Below are positions 46,743 through 58,484 of a stretch of DNA of 64,000 bases, piece by piece; positions within the stretch are counted from its first letter, which is position 1; each line of letters opens with the position of its first letter. The position numbers and the translations under genes are program-made. The notes below the pieces were generated by a model. That model was given only the letters and a program-made list of their open reading frames with translations. It searched no databases and was not told the origin of the DNA. The DNA lies in assembly GCA_951799445.1 (NCBI GenBank), contig OX637290.1:30808987-30872986 (forward strand). Reading direction: 5' to 3'. This DNA is from Pseudisothecium myosuroides (Eukaryota; Streptophyta; Bryopsida; Hypnales; Lembophyllaceae).

Positions 46743-47704
46743 TTAACCCCTAAATGCGCAAGGAGGCCCTCCCTCTAAAATCGCCTCCAAACCGCCGTTT
46801 CTAAAATGAAAGTACAACTCTTTTCAGAATCATTTAATAGTAGGATCTTGTTCATCACTATCAAATTAGTCTATCCTCCAATTTTGAAAGACTTTAACTG
46901 TGTAAGGACACTATGGACTAGCATGGTCTGATGGACAATAGAGAATCATTCTATGTAAGACAGAAGTGCATATGTTCATCTTTGGAATTTTGTGCAAAAA
47001 AAGGGGGGCTTGCATAATAGTTTGACATCCACTGAGTGCTTTGGGGTTCTTTTCAATAGATGATTCACATTGTACCAAAAAAGATGATTTACACACTCAT
47101 ACAAGGTTAACCACACAAATTTTGAAATATCTTCAATCAAAGTTCAATTTTTGAGAAAATTGTTGTTTCTTTTCCAGGCAAAATGATTTCAAGGACCCAT
47201 ATTTGAAATTTTCACAAAAGAAGAGGTTTCCATTTTTGACCAATTGCAATTATGAATAGTTAAGAACATGCTTGCCAATTTTCACATGGATTGGAGCAAT
47301 AAAAGATTGTTTTCAAAGCCTTACAATGAAGTAAAGTACATTGGGAAAACAAAAATTTCAATTGCCCTTGCCCATTTACTATACCCTCCAACCAATCAGC
47401 CCCTAACTTGCCCATTTGTTCACCAAAAGGAATTTTTTTCTTGGGATGGCCTTTGATTGACTAGGTTTCTCTTCCAAGACAATCTACAATGAACATTTCT
47501 TGAAGTGTTTGAAAAATCAGATCACATGGAGTTTTTGTCCAAATCAAAAGTTTTTTTCGTCTACGGAAAGACAACTTGATAAACTACATGAGAAAAATAT
47601 AAAATTTCAATTTTTTTGTGAAATCCAGGCAGATCGTGACCTAGGTAGACTTTGTAGTTAGGCAGTGACCCCCAAAAATGGTTAATTGGGCATTTAGGAG
47701 TTAA
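46743..47704 (+). mobile_element. TTAA element, 962 bp, diverged
   Basis: TTAA (46743-46746) then CCCCTAAATGCGCAAGG. The right end is TTGGGCATTTAGGAG-TTAA (47701-47704). Length and ends fit the group, the interior is only loosely like family A, and it is the only clear copy downstream of the gene. Confidence 0.8.
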
Positions 47705-48087
47705 ACACAAGTCCGAAATTTAGAGTGGAATTTGGAACATATTTTCACGATGAAAAACCAATTCTTAGAAGATTATAGCTTGCAATTCTTGTAAAGTACT
47801 ATGTACATTGTAAGAAGGTTAGTTTATGGATATAGTGAGTACAAGCCTAGTACATCCTTCTGTGTGTAAGGAAAAAAATTGGACCTCCTTTTTGCAATCT
47901 CTTGCTCAATTACTACTTGCTAGTCATACGACTATTGCAAAAGTTTGCAACAACACTCCCATTGTATATTTTTGTTTGCAAGAGACAAGGGAAACATGTG
48001 CATGACGAATCACAAGAATGCTAGTCACACTCTAGGTTTTTCATTGTGAACGTCGGATGAAATAATTTGATGATATTTCTCTGGTTT
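47705..48087. other. Intergenic sequence, nothing recognised
   Basis: No supported feature. Confidence 0.35.
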
Positions 48088-48194
48088 GAAAACATGACAT
48101 TTTGTGACAAGAGGAGTCGTGACATTGTGCCCTTCTCTATTAGATGGTCACGACCCCTCTCACGACCTGATGTCACAAAAACGGTCATGTTTTC
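48088..48194. repeat. Hairpin-forming inverted repeat, about 107 bp
   Basis: GAAAACATGACATTTTGTGACA at the left pairs with GTCACAAAAACGGTCATGTTTTC at the right. Inner blocks AGGAGTCGTGAC and GTCACGACCCCT also pair. It resembles a small fold-back MITE. Confidence 0.65.
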
Positions 48195-48279
48195 ATCCCA
48201 CTTTCCTAATGAAATCATTTCATTGTGCCCCTGTTGTGTTGCATTGCCGTGCATTGCAACGCTCCATTCTAGTATAATA

Positions 48280-48620
48280 TAGATGCACAAGCAATGCCCA
48301 ATTGGATGATGACCTGGCAATCTCAATCCCTCCGAATGGGAGTGATTTTGTACATTTCGGCAACCTCATCCATGGACAAGCGCGTGGTCGCCATTCTGAT
48401 TTTATGGGTGACACGAGGAGAGGAGGGCTTGTCAGTGTTGCCATTGTTCACCATCATCCAAACCCAGATCGCCTCCTTTCCTCGAGCAAACCACCTCGCC
48501 GCTGCTTCAAGGAAGGGCTGCAAACCGGACAATTGCTGGAGGGACACGAAAACTGTGTGCCAGGTAATCGAGGAGGCCATGGGCGACTAGTTCCGGTCTC
48601 CAATCTCCGAGCCTGAAAAT
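48280..48620. other. GC-richer open region of unknown nature
   Basis: Open on several frames of both strands, including 48302-48616 (+, 104 codons) and 48323-48580 (-, 85 codons starting at an ATG). A donor-like CAG-GTAATC lies near 48560 on the plus strand. No frame shows a domain I recognise, so I do not choose between strands. It could be an exon, a gene relic or captured sequence. Confidence 0.25.
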
Positions 48621-49899
48621 TAACAAGCAAAAGCAACGGTTCAAAATCTCGTAGAAAGACGACGAGCGAGCTCGGAGATCAGTTTGGAACATAAAAAAAG
48701 GGTGGGCCTCAAATTTAGGGTTTCCGAGCGAGTGAGACAGACATGAAACTACAGTCGAAGAGCATGTCCACAAGTAAGTTAAATGCCCTCAGGACTTTCC
48801 ACCCGGCCTAATTGCAAAATGCTTCGCCTTCCTCCTCTGACACACGCTACACATGCCCCCGTAGACATACTGATGTTGAACCACGCGCAAGTCATGTACA
48901 ATAATGCACTACAAAGTGATTACGCATGTTATATTTGAAACAAAGATCCACTTCACACTAAGTCTGCCTGTGTGGTTGGCTTGCTTTTCAAGTAAGATCA
49001 TACTCAAACTTCCACACATTTACAATGGATGTAGCGTTTGTCAATGTAAAGCCTTCTCCCCTTTGACCCCAAAGCCGATAAATCTGTCATAAAAGTCTTA
49101 AGGGCATGCCTACCAAGCTCACCACATGCCACTGACACATACTAGCGAGGGAGTTGAACGAAAAATTTGCTATTTGACCTTTGCTACAAAGACAAAGCCT
49201 TAAGTAGCATAATTGCTTGTTAATTCATAGATATCAATTGCATTCTTCATTCAGGAGATACTGGAGTACGACTGAGCCTTTTATTTCAAGAATGGAGGCG
49301 ACTCCCATTACGAACTCTACAGAGAAGGTAAATACTTCGGGATGACATTCTGAGCTCAAAGTCAGGCAGGGCCAAATTTGAAAAGACACAGTGAAATCTC
49401 GGAGCACAAGTTGCAAGCTTTGACACCTTATCATCATAGTTCTTGGTGGAATTTGCACCTGCTTGGATTCCATGTTCCAGAAGAAAATCTCTAAAATCAG
49501 GAGTAAGAAGAAAAAGACCCAAATCAAGAGAGAAGAAAACAAGGAAACAGTTTGTGTTGTATAGAAGGGAGAAAATTGCAAATGCAATCACTTTGTACAA
49601 ATCAAGAACAGAGGACTGGTGTCAGAGCTAACCCAAATAAGACCAGTTCGGAATTACCTTCCAAAATCAGTATCCAAAACTATACAAAAGGAGCTAGTAC
49701 TTTGGAGAAAAGAAGAATCACGTTGAGCTCAATATGCTAACAGACCTGCAAATCGCACAATTTCACGAATTGCAAGGTCTGACACCCGTACTATATCTCA
49801 AATACCATTCTCTGAAAAAAAAGCAGAATCACAAATCTGCTCCTCCTCACTAGTGCGAAAACACACACACAAACACTGAACCAAACACTCCAGTGACAA
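48621..49899. other. Intergenic or weakly exon-like sequence
   Basis: On the minus strand an acceptor-like TCCTGATTTTAG near 49490 opens a frame of about 55 codons (to roughly 49330, reading DFLLEHGIQAGANSTKNYDD). I do not recognise the peptide, and it may be chance. The rest shows nothing. Confidence 0.2.
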
Positions 49900-50360
49900 A
49901 TTTCTGCAACTTCTCTTTCTCCGATGCAGGACACTTTCAATTACACCAAACACCACACACGTGCAAATCTCTCTCAAAATTCAATCTCATCTCTCTTTCA
50001 AACGAACAAGCCCTCCACTACGAGAGGCTTTGTTCGTGTTGCCCTTGATCGCTTATCGAGTACGGTCTTCCTCGAACTCCTTTTGTCAATGCAAAGGCAA
50101 ATCTCCTTCGATCCAAAGCCAACAAACCAACAAACTTAATACCCACATTGAAATCACCAAATGAACACTGACCTGTTGGCTCTGTGTCGCTGTTGTTGAC
50201 GACGACTCCCAGGCTATGGCGCCATCTTCTCCCCAAGCCTGTCTTCAATCAAAATCTGATTCCCTGCTAGATTCCCTGTTTCCTGAATGGGACGTCTGTC
50301 TGTCTGGAAGCCAATACGAACTTCCTGCAATTCAATTGTGATAGACTTTACAAAAGTCAT

Positions 50361-50564
50361 CCTCTATATAGTGTAGCTTCATGGCTTCGATCTGGTTCAC
50401 CCATAAATATATATACACACCGCACTATCCTCTATATAGTGTAGCTTCATGGCTTCGATCTGGTTCACCCACAAATATATATACACACCGCACTATCCTC
50501 TATATAGTGTAGCTTCAGGGCTTCGATCTGGTTCACCCACAAATATATACTCAGCGCACTAATC
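50361..50564. repeat. 68-bp minisatellite, three copies, each with TATA motifs
   Basis: Units start at 50361, 50429 and 50497 and are nearly identical: CCTCTATATAGTGTAGCTTC, GGCTTCGATCTGGTTCACCC and a TATATATACAC tail. CTATATAG reads as a TATA box on both strands. The region on the left has a GC-rich first-exon look on the minus strand with a donor-like CAACAG-GTCAGT near 50168, so it may be a minus-strand promoter. Confidence 0.93.
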
Positions 50565-50940
50565 TTTACGTTCACCTGCTCTCTTCATTGATCGATCGAG
50601 CTTTCTCTCCACTTGGGCTGGAATGTGCAAAGTGTGCGCACTTGTGGAGTCACCAAAGCTGCAAATCATTTGGCTGTAGGAATGATGAAAGCTATCGCCT
50701 TCCCGGACTTCGGGGGCGTCTTTTTTAGCATAATATGAAGCTTTTCGATTGACTTTTCGCTCTTTTGTAGCATAATGAAGGTTTCTCTTTTCGTTGCCGA
50801 TTTGACTGAGCGTGAGTGGCCGGGCAGTTTGAACCTGGCCCGGTAGGAGACTGATCGAGTGATCGGTTGTTGTCCTTTGTCTGGTACTGCAAGTGCTCTG
50901 GAGTACTTTTTTTTGTATAATGGACCTCGAGTAACTTAGT

Positions 50941-50995
50941 ATCTGAGAAAGGGAGAGACTGTGAGAGAGAGACTGAGAGAGGGAGGACTGAGGAG
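50941..50995. repeat. GA-rich (CT-rich on minus strand) tract
   Basis: gagaaagggagagactgtga and following GAGA repeats. A 174-codon minus-strand frame across it is Ser/Leu-rich because of this tract and is not called. CT-rich tracts are common in plant promoters and leaders. Confidence 0.8.
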
Positions 50996-51239
50996 TGTGA
51001 TTGGAGATATTTTTTAGAGTATCTGGGTATCTGACTGAGATACTACTGAGAAAAATAGACTGAGTGATTTTTTTCTGTTTCACCTGTTTATCGTATTATA
51101 TTGTATATTTCATTTCATTTCATTTTCTTGAAACATGTACAATTTCCATTGATATATTTTATTGATTTCTTCTTGGCACAGTAGGTGGATCAGTGAATGG
51201 AGACAAGTTGCCACCTCGCGTTTTGTAGTAATATTATTG

Positions 51240-52520
51240 TTAGCTCTTACAGGTTATCTGGTTCATGATGAGTATAGCATCAGTAACGTCCGTCAATGAA
51301 TTCATGCACATGGGGAAGTTCACCTTATCCACACTATCCTGATGTGCTCCACTGCCTGAGGCTCCAAATTGGTTAGTCAGGTGTTGTAAAGAGTTGCAAG
51401 CTTGCAATTCAACTTCTTTCAAACACCTCAATCTTCTTGAGGTTTGTGGCAACTTCTTAAGGTTTGTGGCAACTAGAAGAGTTGTAGCCTTGCCAAATTC
51501 AAGTCTGTATGACTTGGCATCCAACAAGGCTTGCTTCTTGGCCTTCTTGTTTCCAACTAGCCGCAATGGAGAAGAAGCATTGCCTTTTGCTCAAGGCCCC
51601 TCTTTACTAGGGTCCTCAAAGATAGTTGCATCTACAATTTGGCGCTTCTCTAGCAATTGATTGATAATTGCAGTGCGATATGCCCTCCACTTTGGAGCAT
51701 TTCGCAACACACGCCAACAATCAAAGTAAAAAAAAGCCGGTTTATTGTTCTTTTATGATTGTTTGTATTATAGCTTTGCCTTTTTAATGCGACCGTCTTC
51801 ATTAGAGTTAGACTCATCAAGGTCACAAACCATGGTATAAACTCTTGCAAGCATCCCCACATCGCAATTTAGGACCCCTCCTTTAACTCTAAACTCTACT
51901 TACTTTGTAGTATACCATCTTTGGATATAAATTGCAAACAAACTTTGCAATTATTTCCTAAAACATGTCATGGCATTGCTTGGTTCCCCTCAATACACTC
52001 CGATGCTTCCTTCGATAAGACTCCAACATTCTCCGTAGTACACTTTGACAATTGCAGCCCCATCTTGATCTTAGGAGCGCAAGGACTAGTCGTGATCCTC
52101 CATTGCCTATAGCTTTAGATCTTTACAAAGTTTCTCCTCCGCTTTTGTGTACCAATAGAGGACGTCCTTTGGTAGGAGGGTGGACTTCAACCCTAAACCA
52201 TATGTCCAATAGAGCTCCTTTGAAGTCATAATCATTGTAGTGGAGACTGGATCCGGGATGCAAAGTTCTACAGTTGATGGTTCACCCCACCCAGGATCCC
52301 TCGCAGGATCCAAATCGACGTTGTCTCTAATGTCATTGGTGGTTTCTATAGATTCCCCATCGAGAATGACGTTGCCCATCCAAAAACATTTGTTAGGGTT
52401 GGTCTCCTCATTTTCTTCTGCTAGAATGAGGTGGATGCAATCTCTAATTGAATTAAGGGCTTCAAAGTCCATGTCAATCCTATAGTACTCCTCTGCATTC
52501 CAAAATTGAAATGCCCCAAG
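51240..52520 (-). pseudogene. Possible decayed transposon or gene remnant, minus strand
   Basis: Two minus-strand open segments: about 52107-52535, whose peptide includes FKQLGAFQFWNAEEYYRIDMD and ends DVLYWYTKAEEKLCKDLKL, and 51240-51566, starting RLVGNKKAKKQALLDAKSYR. The GNKKAK run recalls the NAM-associated C-terminal region found in plant PIF/Harbinger-type ORF1 proteins, but this is only a short similarity. Stops and frame changes separate the segments. An unrelated host gene with introns is the alternative. Confidence 0.25.
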
Positions 52521-52751
52521 CTGCTTGAAAACTTTGAGTTCCTCTAACCTTTTCTATAATGTACACAAGGAAGTGTCTTCTTTTGTGTCCATAGGACTCA
52601 ACAACTTTGGCGGATTTCTTTATGCTTCCGGAAGTAGATTTTGACCCTCATTGTGGATTTGCGGACAACAATCCTAAACCTATAGTAATTCGACAAAATT
52701 CAAATACAACCTTCCTAGATTCAACCGATCCCTAAAGCAAAGACTTCCAAG

Positions 52752-52826
52752 CACTATAACAAAAGTTGGTAAAAAAAACCACACTCAAAATTGAGTGGTT
52801 TTTTTTTACCATCTTTTGTTATAGTA
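52752..52826. mobile_element. 75-bp CACTA-type hairpin MITE with AAG duplication
   Basis: CACTATAACAAAAGTTGGTA at the left is mirrored at the right (complement TACTATAACAAAAGATGGTA). The inner pair CCACACTCAA / TTGAGTGG nearly closes the hairpin. AAG flanks both ends. CACTA-like termini plus a 3-bp duplication are the signature of the CACTA (EnSpm) superfamily. Confidence 0.75.
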
Positions 52827-54358
52827 AAGGTTCAACTAAAACCAAAGGAATTACGGGGATTGAAGAAAACAAAAGAAATCCTAAATCAACAAGCTTGCAC
52901 AAACACAAAACAAAGGTGTGAATAAACCTCAATGGTCCAATAATTTCGGGAATAATTTGAATCGCAGACCCAATCTTTGGCACTTTCAAGCGCTTTTGAT
53001 TCTTTGCAACAAAACTCGTGAATCCATCGCATTCGATTCTCTACAACAGAACTTGTGAATCCATCGCAGCAGCCCTAGACTGCTCAAAACGCCAATGCAA
53101 AAATCCTTAACCGCATGTTCCATAATCTGTGAGCCCCTAATTCGTCACTAGGGACTCACAGTTTTCTTTTTTTCAATTTTTACAAATTTAAGTGTAGTTT
53201 TATATACAAAAAGCCCCCAAAAGAGTGTAAAACCAAAATAGGTATGTCACATACCAATATAGCATTTGGCCCCTTATAGGTTGTTTTCCCTCAAATAAAT
53301 CTCATTTCTACTTGTACATAGGTTAAAACGTGGAAATATCGGTAAATAGTAGAATTAAGGGCTAACCTGACCCAAACAACCCAAATCTACGGTACATGTG
53401 ACATCTTATGGCTAAAATTGGTCCAAGGGAACGCCGTTAAGGTCCTAAGTCCATTCCCAGAGATAGGTTTCACTTTCCCCATAGCATCGAAGAAATAACA
53501 AAACCCCCAATTGTTAGCCTACAGGAGTTACAAACTCAAGATGGATCCGTAAGAGGAATCTACGGGTGGAGTACAATGTTCTAGGGTGGAAATCTTATTT
53601 GGGACTCAATGGTGAAATCGGCTTGCCAAGATTCCCTTGTATGTGAAAGATTCCCTAGTTGTCGGAATTGAAAGGAGAAGGCAGAATTTGATTCTCCTCT
53701 AACCTTTGTGCAAAGTAAAAATATGAGCTTGCACATCATTTGTGGAATTCCACGAGAGGTTCCATAAAAAGTTTTGAAATTTTCTAACTTGCAGAAGATG
53801 CCCTTCCGGATGGTCAACCGCCAAAATCTACGATGGAAAATTCCTAGAAATTACTCAGGTTGCGATAAAATCTCACTAAAAATCAGATTAGCTTCTTTTA
53901 TGCTAATAAGATGCCCCACCAAGTTTCAAGACATTCCGATAGCCAGAAGTGCCCAAACCGACAAGATTCCCCGAAAATTGGCGAAATTGAAGTTTACGGT
54001 GGAGTTGACTTGCGTACCGGGAGCATACGAATCGGAATGAGGCCAAAGCTAGGTCTTTTCTTACTCCCCCATACCTACTAAAGAACCTAAGCTAGTTACT
54101 TTTCTCAGAAAAGTCAACCTCCAAGATTTGGGTTTTTACCCCGTTTTGGCGTTCAGTTAGCGGTAGGTTATGTTGCGTTTTTTGGAGTTTGGTTAAGGGG
54201 TGAGGGATTTTTTTAGACTAAAAATGGCCTTCTGAAGCCAATGACGCAATCAGTTTTCAATTTGGAGTTAATCTCCAAAAGTTAGACATTTGGACCAATG
54301 TAGAAAGTCAAAAATTGAAGATTAGGATGAAAATCTTTAGTTGATAAGTTCACGACTT
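52827..54358. other. Intergenic sequence, nothing recognised
   Basis: Short frames only. Confidence 0.35.
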
Positions 54359-54420
54359 AGGAAAAGAGGGGGGGTGAGCACCCTTGGAAATGTATATAAG
54401 AGGGTTCATTTTCCTCTTAC
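54359..54420 (+). promoter_or_regulatory. Purine tract followed by a TATA-like motif
   Basis: aggaaaagagggggggg (54359-54374) is followed by TGAGCACCC and then TATATAAG (54393-54400). This order recalls a polypurine tract and the start of an LTR, or a simple promoter. No second LTR copy, primer site or pol-like frame is visible in the window. Confidence 0.25.
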
Positions 54421-54888
54421 AAACACCCCTTGTAGCCATATTTTGGCTCTCTTTGCACATTTAGATCAATTTAATTGGATTTTGGCCATTTTAGGCCACG
54501 TTGCCAAATTTGTGTGTTTTTGAAGCGTTTTAAGCTTCATTATTGGTGTTTTTGGAGCTCTCTTTGAAGGACATTGAGGTCCCTTCAAAGTCTTCTCTTA
54601 TTGCCTTGTTTGAAGTCGAGTTGCGGAATTGTTGTGTATTCTTGTTGTATCTACTAATTCTAGAGCATCCCCCCTCCGTACCTTGGCGATGCCGCTTAGG
54701 GGGGCTCTCTAGTGTCTTCTTTAAGAGTGTTGTGTTCTAATCCATCTTGACTAACTTGTGTTCGAGTTTTGACATCCATCAACCATCCATATTTCCCTCT
54801 TGTTAGTACATGCTTGTTTTAGCCCTTGTAGAATTGTATTAACAGTCCTCTTTTGTTGGTTTGGACCCTTGATGTTAGTAGGCTCTCT

Positions 54889-55042
54889 AATACGGCGGAG
54901 CTTTAACTTTGCTTTGTTCAAATTGTCTAAGAGTTTGGAGATTTTCTAGAATACGGCGAAGCTTTGACTTTGCTTTGTTCAAATTGTCTAGGAGTTTGGG
55001 GATTTTCTAAAATACGGCGGAGCTTTAACTTTGCTTTGTTCA
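54889..55042. repeat. 61-bp minisatellite, two and a half copies
   Basis: Units start at 54889, 54950 and 55011 with AATACGGCGGAGCTTTAACT, GCTTTGTTCAAATTGTCTA and GAGTTTGG(A/G)GATTTTCT. Confidence 0.93.
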
Positions 55043-56536
55043 AAAGAAAGAGTCTAAAACCATTAAGTGCTAGTAAAAATCTCCAATTTTCCCTTGTCAC
55101 CAAGTTTAGTGTGCAAAACACTATTTTGGACCATCAAGTTTAGCATCCAAAAGTATAATTTAATTATTACCGGAAAAGACTAGAACCTTTGAGACCAACC
55201 TTAGTGTAAGCAACCTTTCCTTTTTATTTTTGTTTAAATTGTTGTTGTCTTTTCCGTAAAAATCAAAATACCAAAAAAATCAAAGAGCCCGAGGGGCCTG
55301 GACGGACCAACAAGCCTGTTTGGGGCGGAGGCTGCAAGGACGGACGGAGGAGCCGGGTACCCACGCCTCGCCACGTGGCGTGGCCACACGAAGAAGCGGC
55401 CGCGGTTGAACTGTTGTGACTGACTGCTTGACTGACTGCTGTGACCGAACTGCTGTGGGCTGGATGTTGGCTGCGAGCTGCCATGACTGAACAAAAACTT
55501 GGCTGAGAGAAAAGGAAACTTAAAACTCAAGGCCAGTTGGAGGCATGCCTCGGCCCAAATTTTGAATTTTTATCAAAAACTCATCACACTTTCATCTTGC
55601 ATTTTAGGAATTAGAAATGTTAGGAGTCTAGGAAAATAGAGAGAAATTGGAAGTAGGATTAGGAGGAGAAAAATTAAGAAGATAGGAGTCCAAAGAATCT
55701 CAATTTGCAACGTTTCCATTGCAAAACAAGGCTCAAAAGCCATAGGGAGTAGAACACTTGGAACTTGCAAAATCACTTTGAAAATTGAGAGAGATGAAGT
55801 GACAATTTAGGAGTTTGAAGAGGATTTAGGAAGAGATAGGATTGGGTGGAAATCTAGAAAAAACAATTAGAACCATCAAAACTTGGATAGAATAATAATT
55901 GACCAAGGAGTTGAAGAGTCAACTATTAGTTGGGAGTTGATTTCAATTATTTTTGTTCAAGACTAGTCAACCCTTTGAAGTGCAAATAATTGAATTAGAA
56001 TAGTGTTAGAAGAGAAAGAGAAATTAGAAGAAAAAGAAAAGAAAAAGGAAGTCCAAGAAATTGGCAAATCTTGTACTAAAACTCCTACTTTAAGCCGTGG
56101 ACAAAATTACTAAACCAGTCCAAAATATGGCAAATGACGAGGAGTTTGAAGGGGTATACGATTACCTAAACAATGACACCAGCTCCGAGATAAGCTCCTA
56201 ACTTTAAACCATCCATTTCAATTTCTCAAAAATAGGCATTTACAAGTAAGACCGAACTCTCAAGTCAATTCAGAGTGTCTAGAATAGGAATATTTCAAGA
56301 ACCAGGGTAGTGGTGTTGTAGAGTCTAGTTAGAGGTTTCCAAAACCATCTCACACTTAAGATTTGGAGCTAAAACGAGTGAGATATGGAAGGATGAAGTT
56401 TAGGACCTAATTTGGATGAAAAGTGATTAGAAGATAAACAAGACAAGTTAAATTAGGAAATATCAACTAGAAATAACCTAAGTCTCAAAAGTGAAATTAG
56501 AAGTTAATTATCAAATTAGGGTTAGGAGTAATCAAC

Positions 56537-56577
56537 GGATGAAGTTTTAAACACCGATTAGCGGTCAAACTTCATCC
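56537..56577. repeat. Short hairpin GGATGAAGTTT...AAACTTCATCC
   Basis: Arms of 11 bp around an AACACCGATTAGCGGTC-like loop, which has an inner CCG/CGG pair. Confidence 0.8.
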
Positions 56578-56994
56578 ATCAACAACTTTGATAGGATAGG
56601 AGGATTTCCAAGTAAAATATCATTCTGGAAAGCTCAGGCTAGCCTCTAGAAGGAAAAACTCCAAAAATTCTAAAAATAGTAACTGTCCAAAACTCAAATA
56701 AAACCTCAAAGAACAAGGATAGAAAGGATTAGGATGTTTAACTTGATCAAAGGAAGAAGTTAGTATTAGCAAGTCATAGTGCAATCTTTAAATAACCCTA
56801 AAGTGGGTCAAACTTCAAGAAAGACCAAAAATCCTAAGAGATATTCAAGGATGAAGTTTGGGTCAAGGAACGGATGAAGTCAACCTAAAATAGTTCATCC
56901 AAGTCAAAACTTAGGATTTAGGCAGATTCTAACCACCTAAATCTAGGGTTCAATTTTCAAGGGTAATTGAATTAGGAAGCACGTCTTACATCAT

Positions 56995-57034
56995 GGATGA
57001 AGTTTAAATAGCCCTAGAAAGGCTAAACTTCATC
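56995..57034. repeat. Second GGATGAAGTTTA hairpin
   Basis: GATGAAGTTTA at the left and TAAACTTCATC at the right, with inner GCC/GGC pairing. Same arm sequence as 56537-56577. Confidence 0.8.
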
Positions 57035-57572
57035 TGCCCATAACTTTTGCTAGGAGAAGGGGGTAGGGTCGAATTTTATGTTTTTAGAAATGGCATGAAA
57101 TGTTCTATCACTTAGGGTTGTTAAATTTTGACTGTAACTAGTTCAAATTCGAAACCACCGTGACCTCTTTTGATTAAAGAAGATAGAATAGAAATTGCCG
57201 TATTGAATTTCTTTGGGTTTCATGTACATTGTGGAAGTTAGGAACTTAGAAAAAAGCTCCACTGCTTGGAAGGCACAATGGATTTACGCTAGGCACTCCT
57301 AGGACAAAAATTAAACACCAAAACACTTAGAGCCTGGTTGTGCTCACTTATTACCAAGGGTGGGTAAATAAGCGCTTACATAATCCAAAACTCCAGAGTT
57401 GTGAAGAAGAGACAAATTAAATTTGAAAATGCATGTATCGTCTTTCCCTTGCATGGTCCGTATTCAAAAACCTAGATTCAGAAATTAAATTTAGACCTAG
57501 GATACTAGTGTTGATTACCTTCTGCACTTCCGTGATGTTGAAGCCTGCCGTACCCTGACAATCATTCATCCG

Positions 57573-58302
57573 GGTGATTGCACGAAACACTTGTACTATT
57601 TTCTGTCACACGTTGCATGCTAATTAGTTTTTTAGCCATAAATTTTGCATTTTGACTCAAAATGACTCAAAATTCATACACAAGGTACTAAAGACTATAA
57701 TACACCTTGTGGAATTTTTTGGAATTTTTCAAAAATGTTTTACTATTTAATAATAGCCCCCAATATTTTGTCACAAATGCCAATTTGGGGGTTTTAAGTA
57801 CTATTTAGTACCCATAAAAACGAATTTGGAGCTGAAATTTGGTAGAGATGGTCTTCTAGTAGACTTGTAGCAACTGTCCAAAGGAATTCTAAAAATACTT
57901 AATTTTATGTGGTGTAGAAGTCCACAAAGTGAGCTTCTTTCTACTTGCATTTTGAAACATTTAAAAAATTATTTTGGTGGTTTTTTTGGTGAATGACCAT
58001 CTTCATAGAGTTGCTACAAATGGCCAATTTTTGTTTTTTTTATTTAAGCTTTTTCCTATTTTCTACTAATTAAAACATCAAAATATGTATTTTCTAGTGA
58101 TTTGGCACTTTTCTAGTTCTAATACTTAGAGAATTTTTTAATAAATTTCCTTCGGTGGTTACCTTCATCTTAAAGGTATATACATTTGTCATATTTTTTA
58201 AATTTTTTTAAAATTAATTTTCTAATTTTAAAGTACTCCAGGAAAAATCATGAGTACTATTGCAAAACGCAACAAATAGTACAGGTGTTTCGTGCAATCA
58301 CC
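57573..58302 (+). mobile_element. Complete family C element, 730 bp, with 6-bp target duplication
   Basis: Termini GGTGATTGCACGAAACAC are mirrored at both ends and continue with (C/T)TGTACTATTT, giving about 32 bp of inverted repeat. CATCCG occurs immediately outside both ends (57567-57572 and 58303-58308). Non-coding. The inverted relative lies at 1-753. A 6-bp duplication does not fit the common plant superfamilies cleanly. Confidence 0.88.
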
Positions 58303-58449
58303 CATCCGCAAATTTTAGACTTCAGGAAAGTGCTCACTTTTCATCCACAGAGAATTATTGAGAGCCAATACACAGTAGAGTCTACAATTCAACCCATGTA
58401 TCTTTTTTTTTCATGGTATTTAACATGTACCAATTACATAATTTTCTTG

Positions 58450-58450
<1 letters not shown>

Positions 58451-58484
<34 letters not shown>
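58451..58484. repeat. (TA)n microsatellite
   Basis: About 16 uninterrupted TA units. Confidence 0.97.

Larger units (their letters stand above)
55043..57566. other. Intergenic sequence with recurrent GGATGAAGTTT motifs
   Basis: A GC-rich patch at about 55280-55500 has overlapping minus-strand frames rich in Ser and Gln. The rest is A/G-rich without ORFs. The motif GGATGAAGTTT recurs, twice as hairpins listed separately. Confidence 0.4.

Noticed and set aside
50559..51083. 174-codon minus-strand frame
   Set aside because: Its composition comes from the CT-rich tract, it has no recognisable domain, and it lies in promoter-like sequence.
54359..55240. Possible LTR retrotransposon (purine tract, TATA, tandem repeats)
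   Set aside because: No second LTR, primer site or gag/pol similarity is visible, so it is kept only as a low-confidence promoter-like site.
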